Below, in pieces: positions 20,502 through 29,003 of a stretch of DNA of 64,000 nucleotides. The notes beneath the pieces were generated by a model that was not told where the DNA came from, searched no databases, and worked only from the letters and a program-made list of their open reading frames with translations. The stretch is from Methylobacter sp. S3L5C (GTDB taxonomy: Bacteria; Pseudomonadota; Gammaproteobacteria; Methylococcales; Methylomonadaceae), in the NCBI RefSeq assembly GCF_022788635.1, contig NZ_CP076024.1, forward strand, positions 558,001-622,000, in the 5' to 3' direction. Within the stretch, counting starts at the first letter, position 1. Every line of letters starts with the position of its first letter. A program made the position numbers and the translations under genes.

Positions 20502-20560
20502 ACGCTGCTGACAGGTAAAAGTAAAATATATTCTGTACTTCAGAAAAAATAACTTTCGAT

Positions 20561-21505
20561 ATGAAAAATACAACTTTCGTCTTAATGGCAATAGGATTAG
20601 TTTCTGCATTCTTTTTTAGTTCAACTTTTATCTTAAATCGCACCATAGCAGTAGAAGGAGGGCATTGGTTCTGGTCTGCTTCGCTTAGGTATTCGTATAT
20701 GTTGCTGTTCTTAGGCTTAATGATAATCGTATCAAATGGTTTTTTATATTTTAAGAGTCTGGTTTCAGAATTTTTGAAGCATTACATTTTTTGGGTCTTA
20801 TCAGGAAGTATAGGGTTTGGTTGTTTCTATGCCCTTCTTTGTTTTGCCGCAGCAACGTCTCCGGGATGGGTTGTTGCTGCAACTTGGCAGTTAACTATCG
20901 TTGCATCGCTTTTTGTTTTGACAGCCTTTGGGAAAAAAATACCTAAACGTACATGGTTATTTGCGTTAATCATTTTAGCGGGCGTTTCGTTAGTTAATCT
21001 GAGTCAATTTGAACATTCAAATACTGGACAGCTACTTTTTAATGTTCTGTGCATTATTCTTGCTGCCTTTTGTTATCCCCTTGGGAATCAGCTTGTTTGG
21101 GAGGCGAAAAATAATCGAAGTGGGTTACCTAAAATAAGCACGACTATTACCAATAACGCATTTGCAAAGGTATTTTTGTTGTCATTAGGTAGCTTTCCAT
21201 TATGGATTATTTTGTTTTTTTGCTTTGATGTCAGTGTACCTAGTGAAGGGCAATTAATAAATGTCGCAATTGTCGCCATATTGTCGGGAGTATTTGCAAC
21301 ACCAATATTTTTATACGCCAGGAATAAGGCCAATACTCCAAGGAAACTAGCCGCCGTTGATGCAAGTCAATCGGGGGAAGTGATTTTTGCTTTAGGTGGT
21401 GAAGTTTTATTTTTAGGCGCAACTTACCCAAATATGCTTGGCTTTTCAGGTTTATTTCTAATAATTATTGGCCTGAGCGCCATGATATATTTCGACAATA
21501 AATGA
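20561..21505 (+). CDS. DMT-superfamily multidrug exporter-like membrane protein
   Basis: A 314-residue protein with about ten hydrophobic helices. It resembles the multidrug-resistance efflux transporter family within the drug/metabolite superfamily (EmrE-like duplicated fold). Landmarks are FFFSSTFILNRTIAVEGGHWFWSASLRY in the first helices, the AAATSPGWVVAATWQLTIVAS segment near residue 105, and the C-terminal RKLAAVDASQSGEVIFALGGE. Substrate unknown. GC is lower than in the PDH operon and the gene lies between repeat elements, so it may be a later acquisition. Confidence 0.8.
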   Translation: MKNTTFVLMAIGLVSAFFFSSTFILNRTIAVEGGHWFWSASLRYSYMLLFLGLMIIVSNGFLYFKSLVSEFLKHYIFWVLSGSIGFGCFYALLCFAAATSPGWVVAATWQLTIVASLFVLTAFGKKIPKRTWLFALIILAGVSLVNLSQFEHSNTGQLLFNVLCIILAAFCYPLGNQLVWEAKNNRSGLPKISTTITNNAFAKVFLLSLGSFPLWIILFFCFDVSVPSEGQLINVAIVAILSGVFATPIFLYARNKANTPRKLAAVDASQSGEVIFALGGEVLFLGATYPNMLGFSGLFLIIIGLSAMIYFDNK

Positions 21506-21847
21506 GCAGTGGGTCAAACTTGTAACTTGGCATGAACATACCTTGGCTTATTGATAAGCGGCCAAAGACGGTATCGTGCGACCCGTCGCATGATCAATTT
21601 TTGGAGCCACTATAGATAGGGTACGTTTAAACAAACGACAGATTTTTTCATAGGATTTATTTAAAAGCTACAGATGACCTGGCTTTTTAAATTGACTAAG
21701 TACTTGGATATTGGGACTTCAAACAGGATGATTTTATATTTTCGCGGGATTGGTAATATTAGCCAAACAGGCCCAGGTTAAACCGGCATAAACAGCCGTG
21801 CTGAATGGTTTTACAACGCCCCCAGTTATTTCTTTCTATGCTCATTG
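21506..21847. other. Intergenic region with one arm of a 69-base direct repeat
   Basis: No ORF is supported here. It contains the direct repeat at 21698-21766, and near 21625 a short block (AAACAAACGACAGA) that recurs inverted near 22953 beside the second repeat copy. Confidence 0.5.
21698..21766. repeat. 69-70 base direct repeat, copy 1
   Basis: Starts AAGTACTTGGATATTGGG and ends GGTAATATTAGCCAA. Copy 2 at 22977-23046 is nearly identical and in the same orientation. The two copies bracket the csaA-like and CYTH genes. Confidence 0.85.
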
Positions 21848-22207
21848 CTATGCAAGGCGCTCCCCGTTTGTTACTGGTATATTTGGCTGGATTAACACAG
21901 TACCGTTATCATTGCAGACTATAGCCAAGATCAATACTTCTGATTTAACTCCGGCAACTCTACGGGGAGGAAAATTTACAACCGCGCAAATTTGCTTGCC
22001 GATAAGCTCTTCGGCGGTATAGTTTTCGGTTAATTGCGCAGAACTCTTTTTAACACCAAGCGTTGCACCAAAATCTACATCAATTTCGTATGCCGGTAGC
22101 TTCGCTTTTGGATTCAATTTTGCCGATAGAATAATTCCGACACGGACATCTACCTTCAAAAAATCAAAAAATTCAATTTGTTCTGTCAATGGATGGATAA
22201 TGGTCAT
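21848..22207 (-). CDS. CsaA-like tRNA-binding-domain protein
   Basis: A 119-residue stand-alone tRNA-binding (OB-fold) domain like CsaA/YgjH. FFDFLKVDVRVGIILSAKL and the later GKQICAVVNFPPRRVAGVKSEVLIL match the EMAP/MetRS C-terminal pattern. CsaA was first described as an export-related chaperone; its molecular role is thought to be structure-specific tRNA binding, probably as a dimer. It diverges from the CYTH gene and both sit between the two direct repeats. The gene symbol is withheld because CsaA and YgjH are hard to separate by eye. Confidence 0.85.
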   Translation of the reverse strand: MTIIHPLTEQIEFFDFLKVDVRVGIILSAKLNPKAKLPAYEIDVDFGATLGVKKSSAQLTENYTAEELIGKQICAVVNFPPRRVAGVKSEVLILAIVCNDNGTVLIQPNIPVTNGERLA

Positions 22208-22282
22208 GTTTGCTCTATAACGTTAAAAACGGTTGGGCGTAAAACGGGTTAAGTGTAAAAACTAAAACAAGCTGTGAATAAC

Positions 22283-22304
22283 TGTTGGAGGTTGCCCTCC
22301 AACA
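22283..22304. other. Perfect hairpin between csaA-like and CYTH genes
   Basis: TGTTGGAGG, loop TTGC, CCTCCAACA: a nine-base perfect stem in the divergent promoter region. It could be an operator or an mRNA 5' hairpin. No T-run follows. Confidence 0.55.
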
Positions 22305-22350
22305 TTCTACAGGTCTTTGTAAATTCAGACATTAGGTATCTCACTCTCTT

Positions 22351-22875
22351 ATGGCAAGAAATATTGAAATCAAAGCTCGAATTGAAAGCATCGAATCACT
22401 GTTGCCATTGGCTGCGAAGATCGCTAACGAAGGGCCAATCGAAATAGTCCAGGACGATACGTTTTTTGCTTGCCCCAATGGAAGACTGAAACTTCGTTCT
22501 TTCTCCGAGCATGATGGACAGCTAATTTTCTATCAACGTCCAGACAGCGCTGGCCCCAAAGAGTCTTTCTATGTCATTTCGCCGACCTCTTCACCCGACA
22601 CACTCCGTCGGGTTTTGTCGCTTGCCTATGGGGAAAGTGGTCGTGTTCGCAAGCATCGCACATTATTTATGGCGGGGCGAACGCGAATACATCTGGATAA
22701 GGTGGAAGAATTGGGATACTTTTTGGAACTGGAAGTCGTTCTTGCTGAAGGCGAAACCAACGAAGCTGGTATATCGGTTGCCCATGAATTGCTGGAAAAA
22801 CTGTCAGTCTCCATGCATCAAATGGTAGAAGAGGCCTATATAGATCTACTTGCAAAATTGCCTAATGAGGCATAA
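22351..22875 (+). CDS. CYTH-domain protein, class IV adenylate cyclase-like
   Basis: A 174-residue protein of the CYTH superfamily (CyaB/thiamine triphosphatase fold). The start NIEIKARI carries the diagnostic ExExK metal/triphosphate motif. Later charged strands of the tunnel are visible as GRLKLRSF, LIFYQRPD, RTRIHLDKVEELGYFLELEVVL and the C-terminal YIDLL. The pattern HLDKVEELGxFLELEV is closest to class IV adenylate cyclases and thermophilic homologues, so the substrate may be ATP or another organic or inorganic triphosphate. A separate CYTH gene at 42396 is of a different subgroup. Confidence 0.85.
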   Translation: MARNIEIKARIESIESLLPLAAKIANEGPIEIVQDDTFFACPNGRLKLRSFSEHDGQLIFYQRPDSAGPKESFYVISPTSSPDTLRRVLSLAYGESGRVRKHRTLFMAGRTRIHLDKVEELGYFLELEVVLAEGETNEAGISVAHELLEKLSVSMHQMVEEAYIDLLAKLPNEA

Positions 22876-22976
22876 AAAACTGGTGTTTTTTTGGGAAATT
22901 AAAATGAGTTCAAAGCCCACACCGTCTTAAGTGTTGCAAAAACCCTAACAATTCTGTCGTTTGTTTAAATTCACCC

Positions 22977-23046
22977 AAGTACTTGGATATTGGGACTTCA
23001 AACAGGATTATTTTATATTTTCTGGGGATGGGTAATATTAGCCAAT
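22977..23046. repeat. 69-70 base direct repeat, copy 2
   Basis: Nearly identical to 21698-21766 and in the same orientation. The block TCTGTCGTTTGTTT just upstream (about 22954) is the reverse complement of one upstream of copy 1. Confidence 0.85.
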
Positions 23047-23113
23047 TGATTACTTAACGCCTTTTAAAATGTAAAAACGGTGATCTTCATCCGTTCCGTA
23101 AGCTGACTTGGTT

Positions 23114-23389
23114 TCAACTTCCAAGTAGGGGACCCTTATCGCAGGTGAAAAGTTTGATATGCCCCTTTAACTGATCAAGGCTGGCTATATTTTCTTGCAG
23201 TATCGCTTTTTCTGCTTTCAGACTCTCCAGTTCTGAGCGTTCCCACCAAACGGTTGCATAAACCGCCAGCAGAAATGCAAAAAAACCGAAGCGTGACGAG
23301 GTTTGCAAACCCGTTACTAACGTTTTGTTTGTATTGAGATATTCAAACATCGACCGGCTTCGAAAATGACGAAGCTTTCGATAATCCAC
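23114..23389 (-). CDS. Hypothetical small protein with one membrane helix and a coiled coil
   Basis: A 91-residue frame with one hydrophobic segment (FGFFAFLLAVYATVWW, about residues 34-49) followed by a charged heptad-like helix (ELESLKAEKAILQENIASLDQLKG). The start would be GTG at 23389; an ATG 13 codons in (MFEYLNTNKT) is also possible, and neither has a clear ribosome site. The layout resembles small accessory proteins of plasmid mobilisation systems, but I recognise no family and no relaxase is nearby. It may be a remnant. Confidence 0.4.
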   Translation of the reverse strand: MDYRKLRHFRSRSMFEYLNTNKTLVTGLQTSSRFGFFAFLLAVYATVWWERSELESLKAEKAILQENIASLDQLKGHIKLFTCDKGPLLGS

Positions 23390-23511
23390 GTTTTTATAAA
23401 ATTTTAGCGTCAGTCGGATAGTTAAAATGAACGAAATACCTTTGACTTTGAACAGAGTATCTACGCGCTAGTTTTACATACTCTCATTGAGGTTGCCCAC
23501 CGTAAAGATTC

Positions 23512-24420
23512 CTAAGCCTTTAAAAAGGCCAGAACTAAAGGAACAACTGCAATCGCTAAAAGCATACTCGCCATCACAGCTGTCGCTGCTTTTTCAGGAT
23601 GAATATTTAAGTCATTTGCAATGACAACGGTATTGCCAGCCATCGGCACACAAGCCATCAATAATATAATAGACTGCTCCACATTATCCATTTTGGCTGA
23701 AAATAAATGAATCACCAAAAAACCAAGAGATGGCCAAACCACATATTTCCAACCCAAAGCAGCACTTAAAAAGCGCCAATCGACTTCTAGTTTTGTAAAC
23801 CTTGCCATGGTCAAACCAATAACCATCATGCCTAGTACGCTGTATGCTCCCTTAAAATTGGATAGCCCGCTCAAAATAACAGGATGTAAATGCACTCCCA
23901 ACAAACGTAAAGCCATAGCAAGAACAAACGCATATAAAATCGGCATACCAACAATTTTTTTAACACTTTGCGAAACGGTGTAACTACCACGTGACGTAAG
24001 ATAATAACCGTACGAAAACTCGTATAAATTAACTCCTAAAATGATAAATACTGCAATCGCAACTCCTTTAGCATCAAATAAATCCAAAGCCAAAGGTAAC
24101 CCAAAATAGCCTGTATTCCCAGTACCTCCTGCAAAAGCAAAAAGATTTGATGTGCTGTCACGCCACAATAATCGTCCCAGTTGCAGCGCAATAGTTGCCA
24201 TCATGCAACAAATTATAAAAGCACCGAAAGTATAAAATAGATAATTTCTTCCATCTGGCGCTTGTAATACCGATACGAACATTACGGCAGGCGATATGAC
24301 GTAAACCAGTAGCGTTGATATTTCCTTTTGACTAATACTAAATTTTTTCCCAACGCCTAAACCAAGAACCGCAATTGCAACTAGAAACAGCACCCTCATT
24401 AAAAGCTCTAAATTAGTCAT
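23512..24420 (-). CDS. AEC-family (auxin efflux carrier type) permease
   Basis: An integral membrane transporter of the AEC family, about ten helices in 302 residues. Bacterial members often move malonate, malate or other organic acids. Visible features are the N-terminal LGLGVGKKFSISQKEISTLLVYVISPAVMF, the mid-protein GNTGYFGLPLALDLF and the C-terminal CVPMAGNTVVIANDLNIHPEKAATAVM, a hallmark of the family. I chose the ATG at 24420 because GAGGA lies at ideal spacing before it; the longer open frame to 24576 adds a hydrophilic, non-conserved extension. The substrate is unknown. Confidence 0.88.
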   Translation of the reverse strand: MTNLELLMRVLFLVAIAVLGLGVGKKFSISQKEISTLLVYVISPAVMFVSVLQAPDGRNYLFYTFGAFIICCMMATIALQLGRLLWRDSTSNLFAFAGGTGNTGYFGLPLALDLFDAKGVAIAVFIILGVNLYEFSYGYYLTSRGSYTVSQSVKKIVGMPILYAFVLAMALRLLGVHLHPVILSGLSNFKGAYSVLGMMVIGLTMARFTKLEVDWRFLSAALGWKYVVWPSLGFLVIHLFSAKMDNVEQSIILLMACVPMAGNTVVIANDLNIHPEKAATAVMASMLLAIAVVPLVLAFLKA

Positions 24421-24859
24421 GAAATCCTCACGAAAAATGGTACTAAACGTGCCGTTTAAATAAAATTTACTTAATTTGTCCGGGGCCAACCATCCTGCTG
24501 GACTTGTCCTCGCGGTTTTTTTATGCCCGGTTGTTTTTATTGTTGTGTGTGTGGCGGTTTGCTGTCGCGAAACCACCCTACGAAAGACGACAAGTTGTTT
24601 TTGTCTGGGAGTCAGAGCAAGGATTACAACTAAGTATTCGTATTGAGTTGATCGAATAATGTAGGAGAATCAAGAAAATTGTTAACTCTTGCCTTTGCTT
24701 TTTTCGTGCTTTTCGTGCTTTTCGTGTCTTTCGTGGACAAAAAAGTGAACCAAACAGAGGAAATATCGGGTACGAAAGCTTTGCCGTAACAACCCAACAA
24801 AAGTGTATGACGCTTGGCCTATACGCCCCACCAAATCAAGTTTTTTAAGTACTCTTAAC
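24421..24859. other. Intergenic region with short tandem repeat
   Basis: Between the AEC permease and the CysZ-like gene. No gene is supported. Besides the permease ribosome site it holds the 9-base tandem repeat at 24701-24736 and is otherwise unremarkable. Confidence 0.5.
24701..24736. repeat. Four 9-base tandem units (TTTTCGTGC type)
   Basis: Units are TTTTCGTGC twice, then TTTTCGTGT and CTTTCGTGG. It is a short degenerate minisatellite with no spacer structure, so not a CRISPR. Confidence 0.8.
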
Positions 24860-25582
24860 TTAATCCTGCTTCTTAATCTCATTAAAATAAATCGTTGCGC
24901 CAATGACAGCGGCAGGTGCGACAATGATATTTAACAACGGAATAGTCAGTCCCATCGCAGCAATACCGCCAAAGCTTAACGCTCCCAGACGAATACTTTT
25001 AACCAACTGTTTCTGGTCAGAAAATAATACACCGGCATTTTCCAATGGATAAGCCATGTATTCCAGCGCCATACCCCACGCGCCGAATAAAACCCATAAA
25101 AAAGGTGCAATCACGTTAAGGCCGGGAATAAAGGACACGATGACCAACGGCAAGGCTCTGCTTAACAAATAGCCTGCGCGCTTTACTTCAGCCAATATAA
25201 CCTTAATTAAAGGTTGTTCGTCAGTTGCGATGACTTGACCTGTAATAAGCGCCAAGGTTTTTGCGGATAATTTGCCGTAAAAAGGCGCAGCAAGCAGGTT
25301 AGCCAGTACCGTAAAGGTAAAAAAACCGGCGATAAAAAAGCTGATGAAAAATAATGGCCATAAGAACCAGCTTAACCATTGCAGCCAACCCGGAATAAAC
25401 TGATTAATCAAATCAGCAATATAGTAATAACCCAGCGTTAAGGCCACGCTATATAACACGACATTAATTAAAACCGGGATAAGGATAAACGTACGTAATT
25501 GAGAGCTGGTTAATAATTTCAGGCCTTTAAATAAATAACCGACAGCCAAAGCCGGATTGTTACCTTTTTTGTCAAATAGCAT
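24860..25582 (-). CDS. CysZ-like EI24-family membrane protein
   Basis: A 240-residue inner-membrane protein similar to CysZ, the sulfate permease of E. coli. Evidence is GYLFKGLKLLTSSQLRTFILIPVLINVVLY at the N-terminus, ANLLAAPFYGKLSAKTLALITG near residue 92, LPLVIVSFIPGLNVIAPFLWVLFGAWGMALEYMAYPLEN near 140-180 and a GLTIPLLNIIVAPAAVIGAT C-terminal helix. Its start overlaps the mtnA stop by 11 bases, so the two are transcribed together. A link between sulfate uptake and methionine-derived sulfur salvage is plausible but inferred. Confidence 0.82.
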   Translation of the reverse strand: MLFDKKGNNPALAVGYLFKGLKLLTSSQLRTFILIPVLINVVLYSVALTLGYYYIADLINQFIPGWLQWLSWFLWPLFFISFFIAGFFTFTVLANLLAAPFYGKLSAKTLALITGQVIATDEQPLIKVILAEVKRAGYLLSRALPLVIVSFIPGLNVIAPFLWVLFGAWGMALEYMAYPLENAGVLFSDQKQLVKSIRLGALSFGGIAAMGLTIPLLNIIVAPAAVIGATIYFNEIKKQD

Positions 25583-26615
25583 CTTTTAAACCTCTCATAC
25601 CTTGTTCAGTTGGATTTAATACTACACCACGTTCGGTTACCAGTGCTGAAATTAATTCAGCGGGCGTGACATCAAATACCGGATTCCAGGCGCTGACCAA
25701 TGAGCCTTCTTTATGATAACAAGCGGGCAACAACTCACTCTGGTCGCGTTGCTCGATTTCTATCTGATCGCCATTTTCAATCGCCCAATCGATTGTCGTT
25801 ATCGGCGCTACGACCATAAATTTAACGCCATGTTGTTTGGCCAGGACCGCCAAAGAATAGGTGCCTATTTTATTGGCCGTATCGCCATTGGCGGCAATCC
25901 GGTCAGCACCGACAATAACCCAATCGATAGCGCCTGATTTCATTAACCATGCAGCGGCTGAATCAGCCAGTAAAGTAACGGGGATTTTATCTTGAGCCAA
26001 TTCCCAAACGGTTAATCTTGCGCCCTGCAACCAGGGACGGGTTTCTCCGGCATAAACGTTTAATGGCTGTCTTTGGGTGGCACTCCGAATAACGCCGAGA
26101 GCAGTCCCGTAACCACCGGTAGCCAAAGCGCCGGTATTACAATGTGTCATGACACCTTTAACGCCGGTTAAAAGATCGGCACCCAATTCGCCCATTGTGG
26201 TATTGGCGATAATATCATCGGCATGAATTTTCTCGGCACAGGCAATAAATGCAGCTTCGGGATTCGTTAAAGGTTGAGCCAATAAAGCTGTCATTTGCGC
26301 CAACGCCCAAAACAAGTTGACCGCTGTTGGCCTGGACTTTGCCAGCATGGCGATGTCACCGGCTACTTTTTCCTGCCAGTTTGCCGGATTTTCTGCACAA
26401 TGCTGAAGAACGGAAAGTGCGACACCGTAAGCAGCAGTTATACCAATTGCCGGTGCGCCGCGTACCCGCATCGTGGCAATCGCTTCGGTGACACCTGCTG
26501 CATCGCTATAATCATCATAAACAAGCGTTTCCGGTAATTGCCGCTGATCCAGCACTTTTAAGGAAGTGCCTGTCCATTGCAGGGCCTGTACCGTTTTTTT
26601 AGTTTGCAGAATCAT
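25572..26615 (-). CDS. mtnA: S-methyl-5-thioribose-1-phosphate isomerase
   Basis: Converts methylthioribose-1-phosphate to the ribulose form in methionine salvage. The 347-residue eIF2B-like enzyme shows RVRGAPAIGITAAYG near residue 50, the catalytic Cys in THCNTGALATGGYGTALG near 158, and the catalytic Asp in GADRIAANGDTANKIGTY near 237. Diverges from the MTA/SAH deaminase gene across 138 bases and overlaps the CysZ-like gene downstream. The rest of the salvage pathway (mtnB, C, D) is not in the window. Confidence 0.96.
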   Translation of the reverse strand: MILQTKKTVQALQWTGTSLKVLDQRQLPETLVYDDYSDAAGVTEAIATMRVRGAPAIGITAAYGVALSVLQHCAENPANWQEKVAGDIAMLAKSRPTAVNLFWALAQMTALLAQPLTNPEAAFIACAEKIHADDIIANTTMGELGADLLTGVKGVMTHCNTGALATGGYGTALGVIRSATQRQPLNVYAGETRPWLQGARLTVWELAQDKIPVTLLADSAAAWLMKSGAIDWVIVGADRIAANGDTANKIGTYSLAVLAKQHGVKFMVVAPITTIDWAIENGDQIEIEQRDQSELLPACYHKEGSLVSAWNPVFDVTPAELISALVTERGVVLNPTEQGMRGLKDAI

Positions 26616-26753
26616 TATTTAATAAAACCTGAGGGTAAAAAGTTATAATTTGGTTACCGGACATTATAATCGGTTACTTAAGGTAACCCACCAATTGCCA
26701 ATGATTATGTCAGCTTATATTAAGATCAAGCCTACCACACACAGGAACAATTC
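26616..26753. promoter_or_regulatory. Divergent mtnA/deaminase promoter region with GGTTAC palindromes
   Basis: The 138-base gap must hold both promoters. GGTTACTTAAGGTAACC (26672-26688) is a near-perfect palindrome, and another GGTTACC half-site lies at 26652-26658. Spaced half-sites in a divergent promoter suggest a regulator operator, possibly shared. No known regulon consensus is claimed. Confidence 0.45.
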
Positions 26754-28064
26754 ATGATAGTCGATACCCTTATCCATGCCCGCTGGATTATACCCGTTGA
26801 ACCGGAATCCGTAACCTACGAACACCATACCCTGGCGATTGATAACGGCAAAATCATTGATCTGTTACCGACGGAACTTGCCAAACAAAAATATCAAGGT
26901 AAGGCCACAGAAAATCTTGAAAATCATGCCTTACTGCCGGGTTTGATCAATTGCCATACTCATGCCGCGATGACACTAATGCGCGGTATTGCCGATGATT
27001 TGCCGCTGATGGATTGGTTACAAAACCATATCTGGCCATTGGAGCAAAAATGGATGAGTGAAGCTTTCGTCAAAGACGGCACTGATTTAGCGATTGCCGA
27101 AATGATTCGGGGTGGAACTACCTGCTTTAATGATATGTATTTTTTTCCTGATATTACCGCAAAACAGTCTATACACCATGGTATACGCGCAACAGTTGGC
27201 ATGATCGTCATTGATTTTCCCTCGGTCTGGGCACAAAACAGTGATGAATATATTGAAAAAGGCTTAGACCTACATGAGCAACTGCGTCTTTCTGACCTGT
27301 GCTCGACTGCTTTTGCTCCACATGCGCCTTACACGGTATCTGATGAACCTTTGCAAAAAATTAGAGTCCTGGCCGATGAATTAGAGTTGCCGATACATAT
27401 CCATCTTCATGAAACCTTGCACGAAATCGAGCAGGAACAAGCACAAACCGGACAACGGCCCATACAAAGATTACAAGAATTGGGCCTGATCAATCCCTCT
27501 TTAATAGCAGTACACATGACTCAGTTAAACGATGAAGAAATCAGCCTGTTTGCAGAATCCGGTGCTCATATCGTGCATTGCCCCGAGTCCAATCTAAAAC
27601 TTGCCAGCGGCTTTTGCCAAGTTGCCAAGTGTCTTGCCGCAGGTGTTAATGTCGCCTTGGGTACCGATGGTGCAGCCAGTAACAATGATCTGGATATGTT
27701 TGGAGAAATGCGCACGGCGGCTTTGCTGGGTAAAGCGGTTGCCGGTGATGCCAGTGCCATTCCTGCCATGACCGCATTACGCATGGCGACTATTAATGGC
27801 GCCAAAGCACTGGGGCTTGATGCTATTTGTGGCTCACTTAGCATAGGTAAAGCCGCTGATGTCATTGCTGTTGATTTAAACACATTGGAAACCCAACCGT
27901 TATATTGTCCGGTCTCGCAAATTGTTTATGCCGCCAGCAGGCAACAAGTCACCGATGTTTGGGTAGCCGGCAAGCAATTATTAAAACAACGTCAGCTAAC
28001 TACCATTAATATCGATGATTTAAAGGTCAAGATTGCCGAATGGCAGCAGCACTTGTCGACTTGA
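26754..28064 (+). CDS. mtaD: 5-methylthioadenosine/S-adenosylhomocysteine deaminase (TRZ/ATZ family)
   Basis: A 436-residue amidohydrolase. Metal ligands lie in LINCHTHAAMTLMRGIADDLPLMDWL (HxH near residue 67), HIHLHETLHE, FAPHAPYTVSDE and GTDGAASNNDLDMFGEM. The pattern is that of MtaD-type deaminases, which turn methylthioadenosine into methylthioinosine and SAH into S-inosylhomocysteine. Being divergent from mtnA supports a salvage role: deamination, phosphorolysis to methylthioribose-1-P, then MtnA. Other TRZ/ATZ deaminases (guanine or triazine type) have similar motifs, so context carries part of the call. Confidence 0.87.
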   Translation: MIVDTLIHARWIIPVEPESVTYEHHTLAIDNGKIIDLLPTELAKQKYQGKATENLENHALLPGLINCHTHAAMTLMRGIADDLPLMDWLQNHIWPLEQKWMSEAFVKDGTDLAIAEMIRGGTTCFNDMYFFPDITAKQSIHHGIRATVGMIVIDFPSVWAQNSDEYIEKGLDLHEQLRLSDLCSTAFAPHAPYTVSDEPLQKIRVLADELELPIHIHLHETLHEIEQEQAQTGQRPIQRLQELGLINPSLIAVHMTQLNDEEISLFAESGAHIVHCPESNLKLASGFCQVAKCLAAGVNVALGTDGAASNNDLDMFGEMRTAALLGKAVAGDASAIPAMTALRMATINGAKALGLDAICGSLSIGKAADVIAVDLNTLETQPLYCPVSQIVYAASRQQVTDVWVAGKQLLKQRQLTTINIDDLKVKIAEWQQHLST

Positions 28065-28247
28065 TTATAAGCAAATATTAACAACCAAAGCCGCCATATC
28101 TTTATTCTAAAAACAGGATATCTCAACCTTACTCAGCTTTAACCGGCACATTAAAAATAAATAAAAAATTAATTATATTTTTATTTATTTGGCTGTCGCC
28201 AACCAAAGCTACAAGTGTTATAGTTTAAAGATAAAAACTATCGGGTA

Positions 28248-28304
28248 ACTACCAGTTATTCTTGGCAAAAATGGGCATCAATAACGTCTGGTAGTCTCTT
28301 TTTT
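28248..28304 (+). terminator. Hairpin with T-run upstream of the repeat-motif protein gene
   Basis: ACTACCAGTTATT (28248-28260) pairs imperfectly with AATAACGTCTGGTAGT (28280-28295), followed by CTCTTTTTT. It ends about 22 bases before the next ATG. It can terminate mtaD transcripts or work as an attenuator in the leader of the following gene. Confidence 0.6.
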
Positions 28305-28326
28305 AAACAAGGAAAAACGTAATATT

Positions 28327-28926
28327 ATGATTGAACTTTTAATTGCAGCCGTCGCCGTCGTACTTTTTTTTATTTACCTTTCCAGGAGCAAAAAAGCCAA
28401 AAATCAATCACTACAGCCAGCAAGTCAGGCTGGTGAAAATAAATCAGCGACTCATTCCAAGTCCAAGATCGCACCATCTGTAAAATCAAAAGCCGGTTCG
28501 ACCACTATCCTCACCCAGCAAAACAGCAATAACGTTCCTCAAGATTCAACATTGAAACGACATTTTATCGCTCATCTACGCACAATGATTGAGTCCCTTA
28601 AACCTCGCCCAACCGACTCTGCTTTAAGCCGTCATTATGACTCGTTGATCAATGCTGAAGTAGAACAATGTGTAAACGATCAAAACTCACTTGAGCAATT
28701 AATTGCCCAATATGAAGGTCACCCGGAAACTTTCGCTCAAGCAATCGAAGCGCCAAAGACTCTGGCTGAACCGGTATTAAAAACTAAAGTTAGCGCCAAA
28801 AAAGTAAAAAAAGCCAAAGCATCAGCTGCCAAACCTGGGCTGTCACCTCGCCCAACTGATTCTACTTTAAGCCGTCATTACGATACGATGATTAACGCTG
28901 AAGCCAACAAAACATCTAAAGCATAA
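28327..28926 (+). CDS. Membrane-anchored protein with repeated RPTDS-LSRHYD motifs
   Basis: A 199-residue protein I do not recognise. An N-terminal hydrophobic helix (residues 1-18, LLIAAVAVVLFFIYL) is followed by Lys/Ser-rich low-complexity sequence. A motif RPTDSALSRHYDSLINAE occurs near residue 97 and again as RPTDSTLSRHYDTMINAE near 178; a degenerate version (QDSTLKRHFIAHLRTMIE) lies near 76. A Lys/Ala-rich linker separates the repeats. The layout suggests a membrane-tethered protein with tandem short binding motifs facing the cytosol or periplasm. It has its own terminator and a hairpin leader, so it is transcribed independently. Confidence 0.75.
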   Translation: MIELLIAAVAVVLFFIYLSRSKKAKNQSLQPASQAGENKSATHSKSKIAPSVKSKAGSTTILTQQNSNNVPQDSTLKRHFIAHLRTMIESLKPRPTDSALSRHYDSLINAEVEQCVNDQNSLEQLIAQYEGHPETFAQAIEAPKTLAEPVLKTKVSAKKVKKAKASAAKPGLSPRPTDSTLSRHYDTMINAEANKTSKA

Positions 28927-28937
28927 AACAAGTCATT

Positions 28938-28983
28938 AAATTGCCTACTGTTTACATGCGAAAAACAGTAGGCAATTTTTTTA
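28938..28983 (+). terminator. Strong rho-independent terminator
   Basis: A 16-base perfect stem (AAATTGCCTACTGTTT at 28938-28953 with its complement at 28963-28978), a nine-base loop and a T-run to 28982. It lies 12 bases after the upstream stop codon and 20 bases from the convergent stop at 29004, so it may serve both strands. Confidence 0.92.
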
Positions 28984-29003
28984 TACCGTTGTCAATAAAT
29001 CCT

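Noticed and set aside
20401-20646. 81-residue minus-strand frame opposite the exporter gene start
   Set aside because: It overlaps a palindromic repeat and the start of a clear membrane-protein gene, and has no recognisable domain.
24701-24736. 9-base tandem repeats as a possible CRISPR or regulatory array
   Set aside because: The units are directly adjacent with no spacers and are only four in number; a simple minisatellite explains them.
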